Of a stretch of DNA of 64,000 nt, positions 9,790-21,534 are shown one piece after another. Within the stretch, counting starts at the first letter, position 1. The number at the start of each line of letters is the position of its first letter. The notes under the pieces were generated by a model, which ran no database searches, was not told the DNA's origin, and saw only the letters and a list, made by a program, of their open reading frames with translations. Position numbers and translations under genes: made by a program. Origin of the DNA: Carettochelys insculpta (taxonomy: Eukaryota > Chordata > Testudines > Carettochelyidae); contig NC_134137.1 of the NCBI RefSeq assembly GCF_033958435.1, forward strand, positions 319,299,501 to 319,363,500. The letters are read 5' to 3'.

Positions 9790-11340
9790 AAATCACATTA
9801 GTATGTCATAATGCCAATATGTCAAACCTTTTTTTTCATTTGAACTCACTGTTTAAGAAACCCAGCCTTTGCCTTTCAAAGGAAAGAGGTAAAATATAAA
9901 AATTTCACTGTTCCTTCAGTCTGAAAAAGAGGGAAGAGAAACTTGACTTGCAATGGGTGTTCACCATCGGACTTCTCACCGATTTACCAAGTTTGGAGAG
10001 GGTTTTTTGTCAAAAATGAACAGAAATCTTCATGAACACATTTTTTTTTCAAAAGAGTACAGGATAATCATGCTTGAAACAGCCGATCAAGCTGTTAGAT
10101 TTGAAGTTACCTCCCTAGTTGCTAACCCTCAACACAGCCCAAAAACTCAAGATAGCTTTCTTTCATGTCTTCTCCCTTCCTCACAAACCCAGCAAATGCT
10201 TTATTTTGTCTTCCATGCAGATAATTTTGTCTCCTCTCAACAAAACGAATGTAATCCTCTTGCACTCTTAATCAACATCTCATACTTCACACAAAAAAAC
10301 CAAAACCAAAACCAAACAAAAAACACCTCACAAGTGCCAATTGCTACTTCCTCCCCAGCCACCACCCACCTCTCTCCTACTCCCTCCCTCACCCTCAACC
10401 AGATCCCAGAAAGTGAGTCCCTTGCTCTGGCTGGTTTTTAGTTTATGAGATGCATTAATGAATGACAGAGGTCCAGGCAGAAGTACAAACCAGGAGATGA
10501 GGCAGAGTCCTGGTCCTCAAGCGTGTGTAGTACCTCAATTGACACCCAAACTGCTGAGAAGTAGCTTGTTCCTGTAGCACCACACAACTGTGGATAAGGT
10601 GTGGATTATTACAAAGGTTTAAGATGATGTGAGCTATTTTCATTTTGTGTATATAAAATATACATACAGGCTCTTTACTTATTTATAGTATGTTTGTAGA
10701 AATAAACTTTGTGTTTTTTCTTGCAAATTTTCCAAACCACTATTTTTCTCTAAATAAAAGCAGTTATTATTAGTTTCTTGTTTTCATTTTCCTAAGAACA
10801 AGACAGAGTGTCTTGTAGCTAAGTAAAAATATTGATTTTTATTGTAAAACAAGAAAGAAAATAGGGCTGAGAGAAAGAGAGTGAAAAAAAAAAAGAAATA
10901 GGAAAGCCGTTCGAGATGAATACTTCTTTTCACAATTCACAGACATGACCGAACTTGGCTTTGAACCTGCTGTTAATTCAATCCATCTGTTCAGTGCCCA
11001 CTACTTTTTTAGTCTGCTTAGTGCCAGTACTTTGAGCACGTAGAATAGAATTTGCAGCTTGAATGTGCAAGAAAAGTTAAGGCCACAATTTATCCCTGAG
11101 TGGAACACAAATGGAGTTTTTCTCTTAGATACTTGATGTCCCTCCCTGCTTCCCCTTCGCAGCCTCTGCCACCCTTACCATATACTGTAGTGTGCTAGCA
11201 CTGGGCTGGTCTTAGACTGGATGTTGCCCCAAGTGAGGAGTATCCTGCCCCCTCCCGACCCCATTCACTGGTTAAACTTCTGAATACTTTACAGCCTGGT
11301 TCTCCCTGAGCCAGTCACCCCAGAGTCACTTAAATCATTT
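9790..11340. other. No recognised feature
   Basis: AT-rich DNA. An open frame at 9953-10441 has low-complexity N/Q/T/S composition from A-rich sequence and no recognisable domain, so I do not call it a gene. Confidence 0.5.
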
Positions 11341-11349
11341 GCCCCTAAA

Positions 11350-11572
11350 TCTAGCTCTTCTGAACCACTTCACAATTGTTAACATATTTATCCTCACAAT
11401 ACCCCCTCTGAGGTAGGGAACTGCTATTCTCATGTCACAGGTGAGGGACTGAGGCACACAGCAACTTTCCCAAGATCACACTTGGAAGCCTTTAGTGAGG
11501 CAGGGAAATGAGGCTGGATAACCCATGTACTGGGCTAGAATCCTAATTGCTGAACCATCCTGCCTCACTGAC
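11350..11572 (-). repeat. MIR/CORE-SINE-like element
   Basis: On the plus strand the segment has the familiar antisense MIR order: TTATCCTCACAATACCCC, GAGGTAGGGAA, a GGTGAGGGACTGAGGCACAC block, CCAAGATCACAC, and ends in a tRNA-like head (TGCTGAACCATCCTGCCTC). CORE-SINEs of this kind are ancient amniote repeats. The copy is diverged but covers most of the element. Confidence 0.75.
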
Positions 11573-12360
11573 ACAACTTGAAACCAGTGGAGTTACTCCT
11601 GGGGAGGATATGATACTCATTTCCTGGTGTCTAATAGGTGTATTTAACAATATTTGTCAATATACTGTGGTTATTATTGCTGTAATGTCATATCCTTCTC
11701 CAGTTTGTCCCCAGGCCTCATGCCTGTCCTTCAGGTCATTCTCCTAACAAGCACCATACTCTTTCCATTATTGTCTCCTGCCACGTTTGTTTTCCCTGTT
11801 GTTCCTGGCAACTTCTGGTGCTGGTCTACCCTACAGAGTTAGGTTGATGGAAATCCTCCTCAGGATGGCCTGGCTGTGCATGTGTCTATACTTGTTTCTC
11901 ACAGATGTAAGTGCTCCATTAGGCCAAACATACTAACATCACTTCCCCAAGCACTATTAAGCCACAGTCAACATGGAGGTTGAAGCAATATGAGTATATA
12001 AACTGTGTTTTCTGTGTCAGTCCTAAGAGTCCTCCAGAAACTGTCCCCCAATGCCTGACACTGACTGGCCTGGTCACAGTTGTGAACAGCCCCACCACCA
12101 GAGTTGGAATCTACCTGCTCTCTTTAAAATGCCCAAAATTTTTTGCAATACCTTTTGAGGTTGTCCAGGTTGGTGAGGACACGTGTAGCTGCTCTGCATG
12201 GCTGTGCTCAGCTGATGATTGTGACTGCTCACCTGGAGAAAACAGAAGATATTGGCCTACCTGAGTCCATGTGCACAGTTATGAACCAGCCCCAAGAAAC
12301 GTTGACTCTACAAGTAGATTTCACAGGGGATGTAGAAAAAAGTAGTACAGAAGGGGCCAG

Positions 12361-13865
12361 CAGCACTTCCACATGAACGTTAAGGAATTGCAGCAGGTGT
12401 ACCAGAAAGTACAGCTGCATGCTGTACTTGGTGGAGATACCACTGCCATCTTGCACAACACAGTGGATACCTCTGAAGAACCAGAGACACGTGTTCCTGT
12501 TGGGAACAGTAAAGAAGAGACGCACAAGAAAAAGGAAGAGGAGGAGAACTGGGACAGATGGCATGGGGGGTCCAGCTGTTCCGCAAGCCAGGACCTGCTT
12601 TTGATTCCAGCCAGTTCCACTGGTTGAGTACAGGTGAGTCCCATGAAGGGGAAGGAACTTCAGGTAAGTGTGTAGTTTAATTTTCTTTAATAGGGATGCT
12701 TCCTCTCTTCAAAATAGCAGGACACAGCTTTGACTTTTCATTAATATACTCATGCTAGAAGAGGGAGCGCTACAGCCCAGATGTAGAGTAGCTAGCTGTT
12801 TTCAATTTCATTTAGAATGAGGCAGGGTGGAGACATGTGAAACAGTTTTTATGTATAGAGAGAGATCCCTTGAATCCTCCTGAGAGATCTCTATGCAACT
12901 TCCATGCAGTTGCAGTGCAATCTTCCCCTATAGGCTTCTGGAGATGGCAGCCGTATTTCTTCTTCTGTGTTAGGGTGTTTTCCCACACCAGCTGGCAGGC
13001 ACCATTGCTGTAAACAAAATATCAGCATACAGCCCGGAGTGGTTTCAGGACACCAACAGCAGCTGTGGTACCCTGCTTTTTTTACCCTCAGGCATGAGCT
13101 ATTGGCTAAAACCACTACCAGCAGTGGAAAATGGTGCCACTATTCAGTGGGCTATCTTCATGGTGTCCTGCAGCTGAGCAATGCCCTCAGTTTCTCTCAC
13201 TCCTGGGATGGGTCATACTTATCAGGGCTTGAGCTAAGAGTGGCACTGAGCACAAGCACTCCGAAGTGAGTTGTCAATAAGACTGTCTTGTTGAACGTTT
13301 GAGGGGAGCAAGGGCAGGGGGTTCTTAATCTTAAGTTTTGCTTTCCATTTCCACTGTACTGACAATGTGTTTTTATCTTTTTGTGTCTTGTCTGTAGCTG
13401 AGGCCGTTATGGCCCTGAGGGGGGACTCCCTCACCACACCAGAATGACTGTCCCAAGTAAGGAGGTGATAAAAGAGGGTGCAGGAGGACATGTTTGGTGG
13501 GATTCTGCAAGGCACTGCGGTATCCAGCCTTGAGCAGAAGGCCTAGGGGATGGATACTGCAGACTGTATGGAGGAAAGCTTGGACAGGAGAAAACCAAAG
13601 GCAAGACAGGAAGATCTACTCTCTGACATAATGGGTCTTCTCCAACAGCAAATATAGACGCTGCAGGTGCAATGGTCCTGGATCAATTCTCATTGTAATC
13701 TGTGGAGAACTGCAGCATAGTCTTTCTCTATACCCTCGCCCAATCATTCCTCATAGCCAGCACGTCTCTCCTACCACTTCCCCCCAGAGAACAGCCTGGA
13801 CAAACACAGATTCAGCTGCAGTGACCTGTGAGAGCCATGGTTGAACGCATCTGTAGCTACAGTGA
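12361..13865 (+). pseudogene. Harbinger Myb/SANT accessory protein, decayed
   Basis: Two separated blocks recall the Myb/SANT-type second protein of vertebrate Harbinger transposons. Block 1 (12373-12520) has NVKELQQVYQKV then LHAVLGGDTTAILHNTVDTS, matching the region after the third helix, where the usual CRFY stretch between them is deleted. Block 2 (about 13445-13860) reads, with several stops, like the C-terminal part: QEDMFGGILQGT, EQKA, LLSDIMGLLQQQ and PENSLDKHRFSCSDL. A GTAAGTG donor near 12665 and a pyrimidine-rich CTGTAG near 13390 could bound an intron. In active elements this protein carries the transposase to DNA ends. No matching transposase is visible nearby. I infer the family from motif order only. 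Confidence 0.55.
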
Positions 13866-14023
13866 ACATCTATCTTTCTTCCTTTAGTTTATTTGTTAAG
13901 GTTCCTAAATGTTTTTAATGAAAAAAAATGCATTTTAAGTTTTTCAGGCAATTTTTTGCAGCTGTTTTCTTAGAATAAAACTCTCTTGTTTCAAAAGTTA
14001 TTCATTTATATTAGTTTACAACA

Positions 14024-14135
14024 TGGGCCGGGGCCACACTAGCCCCTCCTCTCGGAAGGGCTGTGGTAATGCGGCACCGCAGAATATGCTAATGAGGTGT
14101 GCCATGAATATGCAGTGCCTCATTAGCATAATAGT
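14024..14135. repeat. Left end of a foldback DNA element with internal hairpin
   Basis: GGGCCGGGGCCACACTAGCC resembles the terminus of the element at 16865. About 65 bp inside, TATGCTAATGAGG and its inverted copy CCTCATTAGCATA form a short hairpin at 14088-14132. The matching right end is not found. Confidence 0.45.
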
Positions 14136-14747
14136 GACTGTGTGTGAAACGACTTCAGCTTGTTTGATAGTGCTTGTGTGTGGCTGTTCAGGCTCAGCAG
14201 ACAGCCGTTCCACCTCCACCATAAAGCAACTGTTCCCTCTTTGCACAAATATTATGCATGACCCAACAGGCAGCTATCTCCACTGGGTTAGTTTTTGAAC
14301 TGCAATCCAATCTGGTGAATAAACAATGTCATTTCCCTTTCAAGCTATCAAAAGCACATTCAGTTGTCATTCTGCACCAGCTGCGCTGTCGCTGAATCTT
14401 TCCTTGCTGTTGTCGAGGAGGCCAATGTATGGCTTCATGAATGAAGGGAGTAAAGAGGTCCCTCTGAGTGCTATTAGCATTTTAACTTTGCCAGTGATAA
14501 TCTACTAGCTGGGGAAAAAGTCACCATTTGTAGCCTTCTTAACGCTTTTTTTTTCTTAAAGATGCAAGATGTTCCCATACTAGTTAACACTGATGTCACT
14601 GATAGGCCTCTCAAAGAATGACCGAGGTCTAGGGCTCTTGGAGTTCAAAGGCCCCAGCCCAGACCCAATTTTGCAGTTTGTACAAGAATTGTTGTTTGTA
14701 CAAATGTCCCACACGGCTCAATAAACTCATTTTGTATTCTGCTAGAC

Positions 14748-15044
14748 CTGTAGTTCCCAATCTGGTGTCCATGAGGGTATTGCAGGGGTTAGTGGTGGGG
14801 GGAAACTAAATAAAAATGAACATAGAAAATAAGCTTTAAATAAATTCCAAAGTAACAATCAATTATTATTTTTAAATTAAATATTGTCCAATAATGTTAT
14901 TAACTGCTGTCCCAAAATTGGTGGTGTGGTTTCCGTTTTCATTTAATGGTGCATATATTGTCTAGAATCAGCTTTCATGGAGGTCCATGAACGGTTTGAG
15001 GGGGTGATTGGGGCTCCACACCGTGAAAAGGTTGGGAACCACTG
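14748..15044. mobile_element. hAT-type short element (non-autonomous)
   Basis: The ends CTGTAGTTCCCAATCTG and (complement of the right end) CAGTGGTTCCCAACCTTTT form hAT-type terminal inverted repeats. They are bounded by 8-bp duplications TGCTAGAC (14740-14747) and TGATAGAC (15045-15052), 7 of 8 identical, the length expected for hAT. The 297-bp interior is AT-rich and non-coding. Confidence 0.8.
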
Positions 15045-15737
15045 TGATAGACAGATAATGAATTTGCAGGTGCTTTCCACTCTCTTGTGATTCATGAACA
15101 TTGTTGCTGTTAGCATTTCTGTGCCTTGATTAATGACCTCCTCATTTTGAGGCAGTGGCATTCAAATGTCATTTGTGGGTAAAAAGCTTTCGTCATCAGA
15201 ACTGGAAATGTCACTGTCAGTATGGTCACTGTCTAATGGCTGAGGCATCTTTTCTGTGAGAAGTGGTGTTACTGGCTTTGAATGCTTAACTGCTGCTTCA
15301 CTCTTTTGCTTTGGCCATCTTTACTCACACCACTTTCAGATCTTCACTTCATTTTTATAAAGGGGCTCTTTTAAAACCCAGTAATACACAATAAATTAAT
15401 GTACTAAAGGCTACTAGTTACACAACAATTTAATTGCAAATACTTCACAATGAATATTATATAAGAACGGTTTGGGGGTGTAATTTACTATTGCCCTTAT
15501 AGCCTTATTTCAAAGGCTTGAAATTTCATCAGTTAACATGTTCCCATGATTAAATTCTTCCAATACATTGATGTGTTATCAGGAATATGATTACCAGGCA
15601 ATTGCCAGATTCGATATAAAGTTTATTAAACAACAAGAATTAAAGAAGCGCTAACTGTAGCAATAGATGCTGAATCTATGCTCCTTTTGGAGACTGTGCA
15701 GGCAGAAAATGAGGACCTTGGAGATGCTGCGCAGTAA

Positions 15738-16447
15738 AGCTACGTCTACACGTGAAGCCTACATCGAAGTAGCTTATTTCGATGTAGCAACATCGAAATA
15801 GGCTATTTCGATGAATAACGTCTACACGTCCTCCAGGGCTGGCAACGTCGATGTTCAACATCGACGTTGCGCAGCACCACATTGAAATAGGCGCTGCGAG
15901 GGAACGTCTACACGCCACAGTAGCACACATCGAAATAAGGGTGCCAGGCACAGCTGCAGACAGGGTCACAGGGCGGACTCAACAGCCAGCTGCTCCCTTA
16001 AAGGGCCCCTCCCAGACACAGTTGCACTAAACAACACAAGATCCACAGAGCCGACAACTGGTTGCAGACCCTGTGTATGCAGCATGGATCCCCAGCTGCA
16101 GCAGCAGCAGCCAGAAGCCCTGGGCTACGGGCTGCTGCACACGGTGACCATAGAGCCCCGCAGGGGCTGGAGAGAGAGCGTCTCTCAACCCCTCAGCTGA
16201 TGGCCGCCATGGCGGATCCCGCTATATCGATGTTGCGGGACGCGGATCGTCTACACGTGCCCTACTTCGACGTTCAACTTCAAAGTAGGGCGCTATTCCC
16301 ATCCCCTCATGGGGTTAGCGGCTTCGACATCTCGCTGCCTAACGTCGATGTTAACATTGAAATAGCGCCCAACACGTGTAGCCATGATGGGCGCTATTTC
16401 GAAGTTAGTGCCGCTACTTGAAGTAGCGTGCACGTGTAGACACGGCT
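15738..16447 (+). mobile_element. Harbinger short element A (deletion derivative)
   Basis: The 710-bp element begins AGCTACGTCTACAC and ends GTGTAGACACGGCT, with 3-bp TAA duplications at 15735-15737 and 16448-16450. The left 340 bp match the left end of the 4.0-kb Harbinger at 32156, including the transposase start (ATGGATCCCCAGCTGCAG). The remaining part matches its right end (from about 35838). The two are joined inside the codons after the short CAG tract. Both halves are rich in inverted TTCGAAGT and TCGATGTT subterminal motifs. It has no coding capacity and could move only with transposase supplied in trans. Confidence 0.85.
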
Positions 16448-16864
16448 TAAGAGTAAGAACTTGTGATTAGCATAGGACACAGTGTAACAACAGTGGCATC
16501 AGAACCTGATATTGGACTTCTTGATAAAAAAATATAGCTCAAATGCAGTCATTTCTTGAAATTAGTTGTTTTAAGATTCCAACTAATATAACAAAAGATG
16601 CTGAAAAATCATGCTTTTTCCACACGTCTGCTGACTAAAAACTCTTCCAAACTGAAAGGTCTACACAGGAGACTGGCTCAGCTGGAATATGGAAAAGCAG
16701 GCTCTGTACTGTGTACCCTGCTTCATTTTTAACAGTAATACTTCATATGCATCAATACTATCTGATCCATCCAGGTCGGGCATCAGTAGAGTTTGGAGGA
16801 AGTTGAAAGGCTGAATACCTGCATATGAAACCTCCATATCTCATAAAAGAGAGCTATGTTACAT

Positions 16865-17286
16865 GGGCCGTGTCTACACTAGCCAAAAACTTTTCATGGC
16901 CATTTTGAAGTTTACTAATGAAGCGTTGAAATACATATTCAGCGCCTCATTAGCATGCGGGCGGCCGCGGCACTTTAAAATTGACACGCCTCGCCACCGC
17001 GCGGCTCATCCAGATGGGGCTCTTTTTCGAAAGGAACCTGGCTACTTCGAAGTTCCCTTATTCCTATGAGCAGATGGGAATAAGGGGACTTCGAAGTAGG
17101 AGGGGTCCTTTCGAAAAGGAGCCCCATCTGGACAAACCACGCAGCGGCGAGCCGCGTCAATTTTGAAGTGCTGCGGCCACCCGCATGCTAATAAGGCACT
17201 GAATATGTATTTCAACGCTTCATTAGTAAACGTCGAAATGGCCATTTGCATGGCCATTTCGAAGTTTTTGGCTAGTGTAGACATGG
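16865..17286. mobile_element. Palindromic foldback short element
   Basis: The two halves are near-complete inverted copies: GTGTCTACACTAGCCAAAAA at 16870 returns as its complement ending at about 17280, and the arms run inward through a TTAGTAAAC/GTTTACTAAT block, a GCATGCGGGCGGCCGC-like block and CCAGATGGGGCTC to a centre near 17075. The termini resemble the Harbinger family. The target duplication cannot be fixed. The whole strand could fold into one hairpin of about 200 bp per arm. Confidence 0.75.
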
Positions 17287-17328
17287 AGAATAGGAACAGA
17301 GAGGTAGCAATGTTAGTTTATATTCTAA

Positions 17329-17785
17329 CAAAACAAAATAGCGTCATGTAGCACTTTAAAGACCAGCAGCGATTTATTAGGTGATGAGCATTTGTGGGAC
17401 AGACTCATTTCTTCAGATTACATCAAGCAGATTACATTGGGAGATTTATGCATTGGGGTTCATGTTCAAATTCGATACATTAACACTTGGTATGAAGAAC
17501 GACAGCAATAATCTCACAAATTAGAAGGACTTCTTTCCTTTCTTTGATGTTCGTAATTATCTCAGGCAAGACACTTAACATCCCTTACCTCTCACCCACC
17601 TCCTTCAGTCTCGTGTATTTGATTTGTCACTTCTCATTGCAATTTTTTTGGACTTGTGTACTTATAATGTCAGTCTGTACTGGAAATTGATTTGATGAAG
17701 TGGGTCTGTCCCACAAAAGCTCATCACCAAATAAAATATTTTGTTACTCTTTAAAGTGCTACATTTCTGCTGTTTTGTTTTACTT
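17329..17785. mobile_element. Penelope-like remnant with inverted terminal copies
   Basis: The right end contains GTGGGTCTGTCCCACAAAAG followed by CTCATCACC and TCTTTAAAGTGCTAC. The left end (17342-17420) is the inverted copy: GTAGCACTTTAAAGAC, GGTGATGAGCA and GGGACAGACTCATTTCTTC. Inverted flanking copies of the terminal region are a known arrangement of Penelope-like elements. The 270 bp between them have no clear coding content. Confidence 0.6.
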
Positions 17786-17879
17786 TTTAATTATTATTGA
17801 TGCAACTCCAGACTGTTCTCATAAAAAAGAGATAACTTTGGTTGTTCAATATGTTAAAACTGCAGGAAGCTCAAAGGTT

Positions 17880-19905
17880 TCATTTGAAGAACAATTTATT
17901 TTGTTTGATAATTTCATAAAAAAAACGGGCAGCCACCACTCATGTATTAGACATTCTGGAAGGCTTCACATTAAATTTTCAAGTCTGAATTGGTTAAGCC
18001 TATGACAGTGGATCCAATATGGCTGAGATGCACAATGGAGTAAAAGCAGTCCTCCCTGAGGAAAATCCAAACTGTATTTTCTCCAGTTGTGGCAGCCACA
18101 CACTAAATCTTGTCCGCATTGATTGCACTGAATCATTCAAGAAGCAATCTCTTCTTTGGAAGAATCCAACAGTTCTCCCACCTCTTCAGCAGCAGTCTTT
18201 GAAAGTGGGAAATTCTGAAGTCGCATCTGCCTGTTTCCCTTCATGGCACGTCATCACTGAGATGGTCAGTACAAACTGAAGCTATTAAACAGGTTGCATT
18301 TGGACTCTGTGAGAAAGGCTTTAAATGAGCTTGAATCTTTTACTCTCACATCATGGGCTTGCACGGAGCTTAAGTCAGTTCAGAAGCATGTATCCAAATC
18401 TAAATGCATTTTAATGTCATCCTTGTACATGAAGCTGCTAAAAGTGATCCACAAACTAATCTTGTAATTGAAGCATGCCATCGTATATTAGATGTTGAGA
18501 GGGATAACACTGAATAGCCGTGTCTACACGTGCACGCTACTTCGAAGTGGCGGCACTAACTTCGAAATAGGGCCCGTCACGGCTACACGTGTCGGGCGCT
18601 ATTTCGAAGTTAACTTCGACGTTAGGCGGTGAGACGTTGAAGCCGCTATCCTCATCAGGAGATAAGAATAGCGCTCTACTTCGACGTTGAACGTCGAAGT
18701 AGGGACCGTGTAGCCGTTGCGCGTCCCGCAACGTCGAAATTGTGGGGTCCTCCATGGCGGCCATCAGCTGAGGGGTTGAGAGATGCTCTCTCTCCAGCCC
18801 CTGCGGGGCTCTATGGTCACCATGTGCAGCAGCCCGTAGCCCAGGGCTTCTGGCTGCTGCTGCTGCAGCTGGGGATCCATGCTGCATGCACAGGGTCTGC
18901 AACCAGTTGTCGGCTCTGTGGATCTTGTGTTGTTTAGTGCAACTGTGTCTGGGAGGGGCCCTTTAAGGGAGCGGCTTGCTGTTGAGTCTGCCCTGTGACC
19001 CTGTCTGCAGCTGTGCCTGGCACCCTTATTTTGATGTGTGCTACTTTGGCATGTAAACGTTCCCTCGCAGCGCCTATTTCGATGTGGTGCTGAGCAACGT
19101 CGATGTTAAACATCGACGTTGCCAGCCCTGGAGGACGTGTGGACGTTATTCATTGAAATAGCCTATTTCGATGTCTCCACATCAAAATAGGCTACTTCGA
19201 AGTAGGCTTCACGTGTAGATGTAGCTAATGACTGCTTAAAGATATTCAAAAGATGCATGATCAATGGGATGCAATCCTTTCTGTGTCCAAACCCGTAGCA
19301 CAGGGTATTGACATTTCATATGAGTTTTTCACCAATCACAGCCTAACATCTCAATCTGAAGCAGAAAGGCACTATTGAAGTGGGCTTTTTTTGTTTGGTT
19401 GTGGGTTTTTTTGTTTTTTCATTTTTGTTATTTTTTGACTCCATCAAATCTGGTCTTACCCATCAATTTGAATCACTGCAACAAATTTGTATACTTTTGG
19501 ATTGCTTTGGGAGTTCTGAGAGCTAAATGATGAATATGTGTATTCAGTGACTGAACAGCTTAAACAAAGGTACAACAAAATTTCAAGTGCTCTCAGTGAC
19601 AAGCTCATCTTCCTGTAACGTGTACATTCCACCAATTTTAAATCGAACTGCAAGCCAAAAGAACTGCTTCAAGAAATATTCAATCTAGACTTGTCAACCG
19701 TATTTCCTAATATCACAGTTGTATTATGTATTTTTGTCAGTCTCCCTGAGTCAGTGGCTTTAGGTGAACGCACGTTCAACATGTAAAGAACTATCATCAT
19801 TCTACAATGGGACAAGAACATTTGAATGGGCTATTGGTGCTTATAACTCACAGTGATGTTGTGTACATGATTTTTCTTCAATTATAAATGAGCTTGCACA
19901 CAAAA
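17880..19905 (+). pseudogene. hAT-family transposase (ZMYM1-like type), interrupted
   Basis: Left of the insertion, NMAEMHNGVKAVL-type sequence followed by NCIFSSCGSHTLNLV (about 18015-18115) matches the catalytic core of hAT transposases, where the family has a GYDNG-type Asp motif and CxxHxLNL. The reading frame DVERDNTE before the insertion resumes after it as DIQKMHDQWDAIL, SKPVAQGID and FFTNHSLTSQSEAERH. The C-terminal dimerisation block is seen near 19695-19785 (FPNITVVLCIFVSLPES, GERTFNM). Several frameshifts and stops are present apart from the insertion. hAT transposases cut and paste their own element with 8-bp duplications. Confidence 0.65.
18516..19226 (-). mobile_element. Harbinger short element B, nested in hAT remnant
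   Basis: The 711-bp element is in reverse orientation relative to element A, with ends AGCCGTGTCTACAC and GTGTAGATGTAGCT and AAT duplications at 18513-18515 and 19227-19229. Internal content and breakpoint are as in element A. Because it interrupts hAT coding sequence, it inserted after the hAT copy was in place. Confidence 0.85.
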
Positions 19906-20064
19906 AAAAGCCAGAAAAGTATTCCTAAAATGAAGAATTTTGCTTGTTGTGGAAACTCGTGATTAAAGTTACATTCTAAATATACATACTATTGGTATAA
20001 CAACTTAATATTTAATAAATAAATGTCTCACAGGTTCATTTTCACATATCCCTTTGGTTTTAGT

Positions 20065-20616
20065 ATGACCCTGTGGAAGAGAGGTTAGCTACAGAAGCAG
20101 GGTCAGTGTCACTCCCGTGCCCCAGACCTGTGCTCTGTCCACTGTCCCATAGTGTGGGACCCTCTTGCCCTAGCCAGGGCTCAGGCTTCAGTCTCTGGGC
20201 TTGAAGGACAGTGGGTAGGAGCCCCCGGTTTCATTGGGCTGAGTTCCCAGTTCTCTCCCAGCCTTTGTCTGAGCCCTGAGGTTAGCAGCTGCAGGAAACC
20301 CCAAACACTCCCTGCAGGAACTGCTCACCTCCCCTGCTGGCTCTGATGTTGCTTTTATTTGCCTGCACCAGTCACTTAACTTTCTCCTTGCCTGTTTGAA
20401 TTGCCTCACTCCTCTCCAGCCTCCTCTTCTGCTCTTTCTCCCTCCCTACTGGGGGAAGGTTTTTGAAAGGTCTCAAGAGGGACTAGCTGGCCCTAACTGA
20501 TTTGTAGCAGCCTCTTCCCTTGCTTCATCCATTCTGACTGATTGTCTGGGCTGTTTCTGCTTTTTTGGAGCTGCTTTTCCCTTGGTAAGTTACTCCACTG
20601 ACCTCACTCTGTCACA
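20065..20616 (+). repeat. LTR-like repeat related to 62782-63264
   Basis: The right part shares a string of blocks with the insert at 62.8-63.26 kb: AGCAGCCTCTTCCC-like, GAGCTGCTTTT, GTAAGTTACTCC and the terminus CTCACTCTGTCACA. The left limit is not defined. Ending in CA and sharing its terminus with a TSD-bounded copy suggests a solo LTR, but no retroviral coding sequence adjoins it. Confidence 0.45.
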
Positions 20617-21534
20617 ATACATTTGGCACCTGGGCCTGGGGTGGGGCTGAGGCCTCTAAACTTAAAGAGGCCCCGGGCCTCTGTCATTCTCTGGGAGGGC
20701 CTGTTCTCACGACATGCCATAGCAAACTGGCTGCCAGGATATCATTGCGCTCCCCATGGCTGTGCTTGCGACATTGCAGACAGCAGAGGACTGTGCTGCC
20801 TTTGCTTGCAATGTGTGCCCCAGTCGTGCAGTGCTGTGAAGGGTCCAGGCTTCTGTCAGTGACGTGTCCCAAGTGGGTTTGTGAGAAATCAGAAATGGAT
20901 ACAAAAGTTACAGGGTTACAGTGTGTGTCGGAGAACACAGCATTATAGAACATTTACCCCTTGTCCATCATTACTGCCAGGCCATTTCTGCCCCATCATG
21001 GGTTTTAAAAACTACCCAAGAGCCAGGGCACTGAATAGGAGCAGGCTGCACACTCAGATATCTACCTATGATGCACTGCACTGTGCCTTGACACAAGCAT
21101 GTGTGGAGACTACACTCAGCATTGATGCAAGGAGCCAAGCATGCATGTACATGAGCGTATCCTCACTGTGGGGCTGCACGCCAATGTAATGGGCATCAAC
21201 CCAACTTTGTAGTGTAAACATGGCCTAAATCTCTCACCTTTCTGAAGGTCGCCATGACCTGAAAGTGCTGCCGGGGCCCTGTCCTCCCAGAGTTTTGGTT
21301 CTGTGATGGAGCAGAGTGGGTTTGTCAATTCACTTCTCCTATCTGCAGCTGTTTATTCTCAGTCTTTTATCTTACATGCTCCTGCTTGGTGGTTGTATTT
21401 TGTCCTTACCATTTTTCTGTTTTTGGTTCCCTCAATATGTAGTATACAGTCAGTGTAACTGGGTCAGGGCAGCAGGTCCTGGGTGGAAAGCAGCCCAGAA
21501 CCCAGCCTGAGCTAAGGAAAAGACAGAAGGGCCA
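20617..21534. other. Mixed repeat-derived DNA without a gene
   Basis: GC-rich patches and what looks like the right end of a Harbinger-type short element (TTTGTAGTGTAAACATGGCC ending near 21224). Its left end was not found. Confidence 0.35.

Larger units (their letters stand above)
17795..19960 (+). mobile_element. hAT transposon remnant, split by Harbinger element B
   Basis: Both sides of the 18516-19226 insertion carry parts of one hAT-type transposase gene in the same orientation, described in the pseudogene entry. The terminal repeats of the hAT element are not located, so the limits are approximate. Confidence 0.65.

Noticed and set aside
9953..10441. 162-codon open frame
   Set aside because: No domain, and the C-terminal half is low-complexity from A- and C-rich sequence; no sign of conservation can be judged from one sequence.
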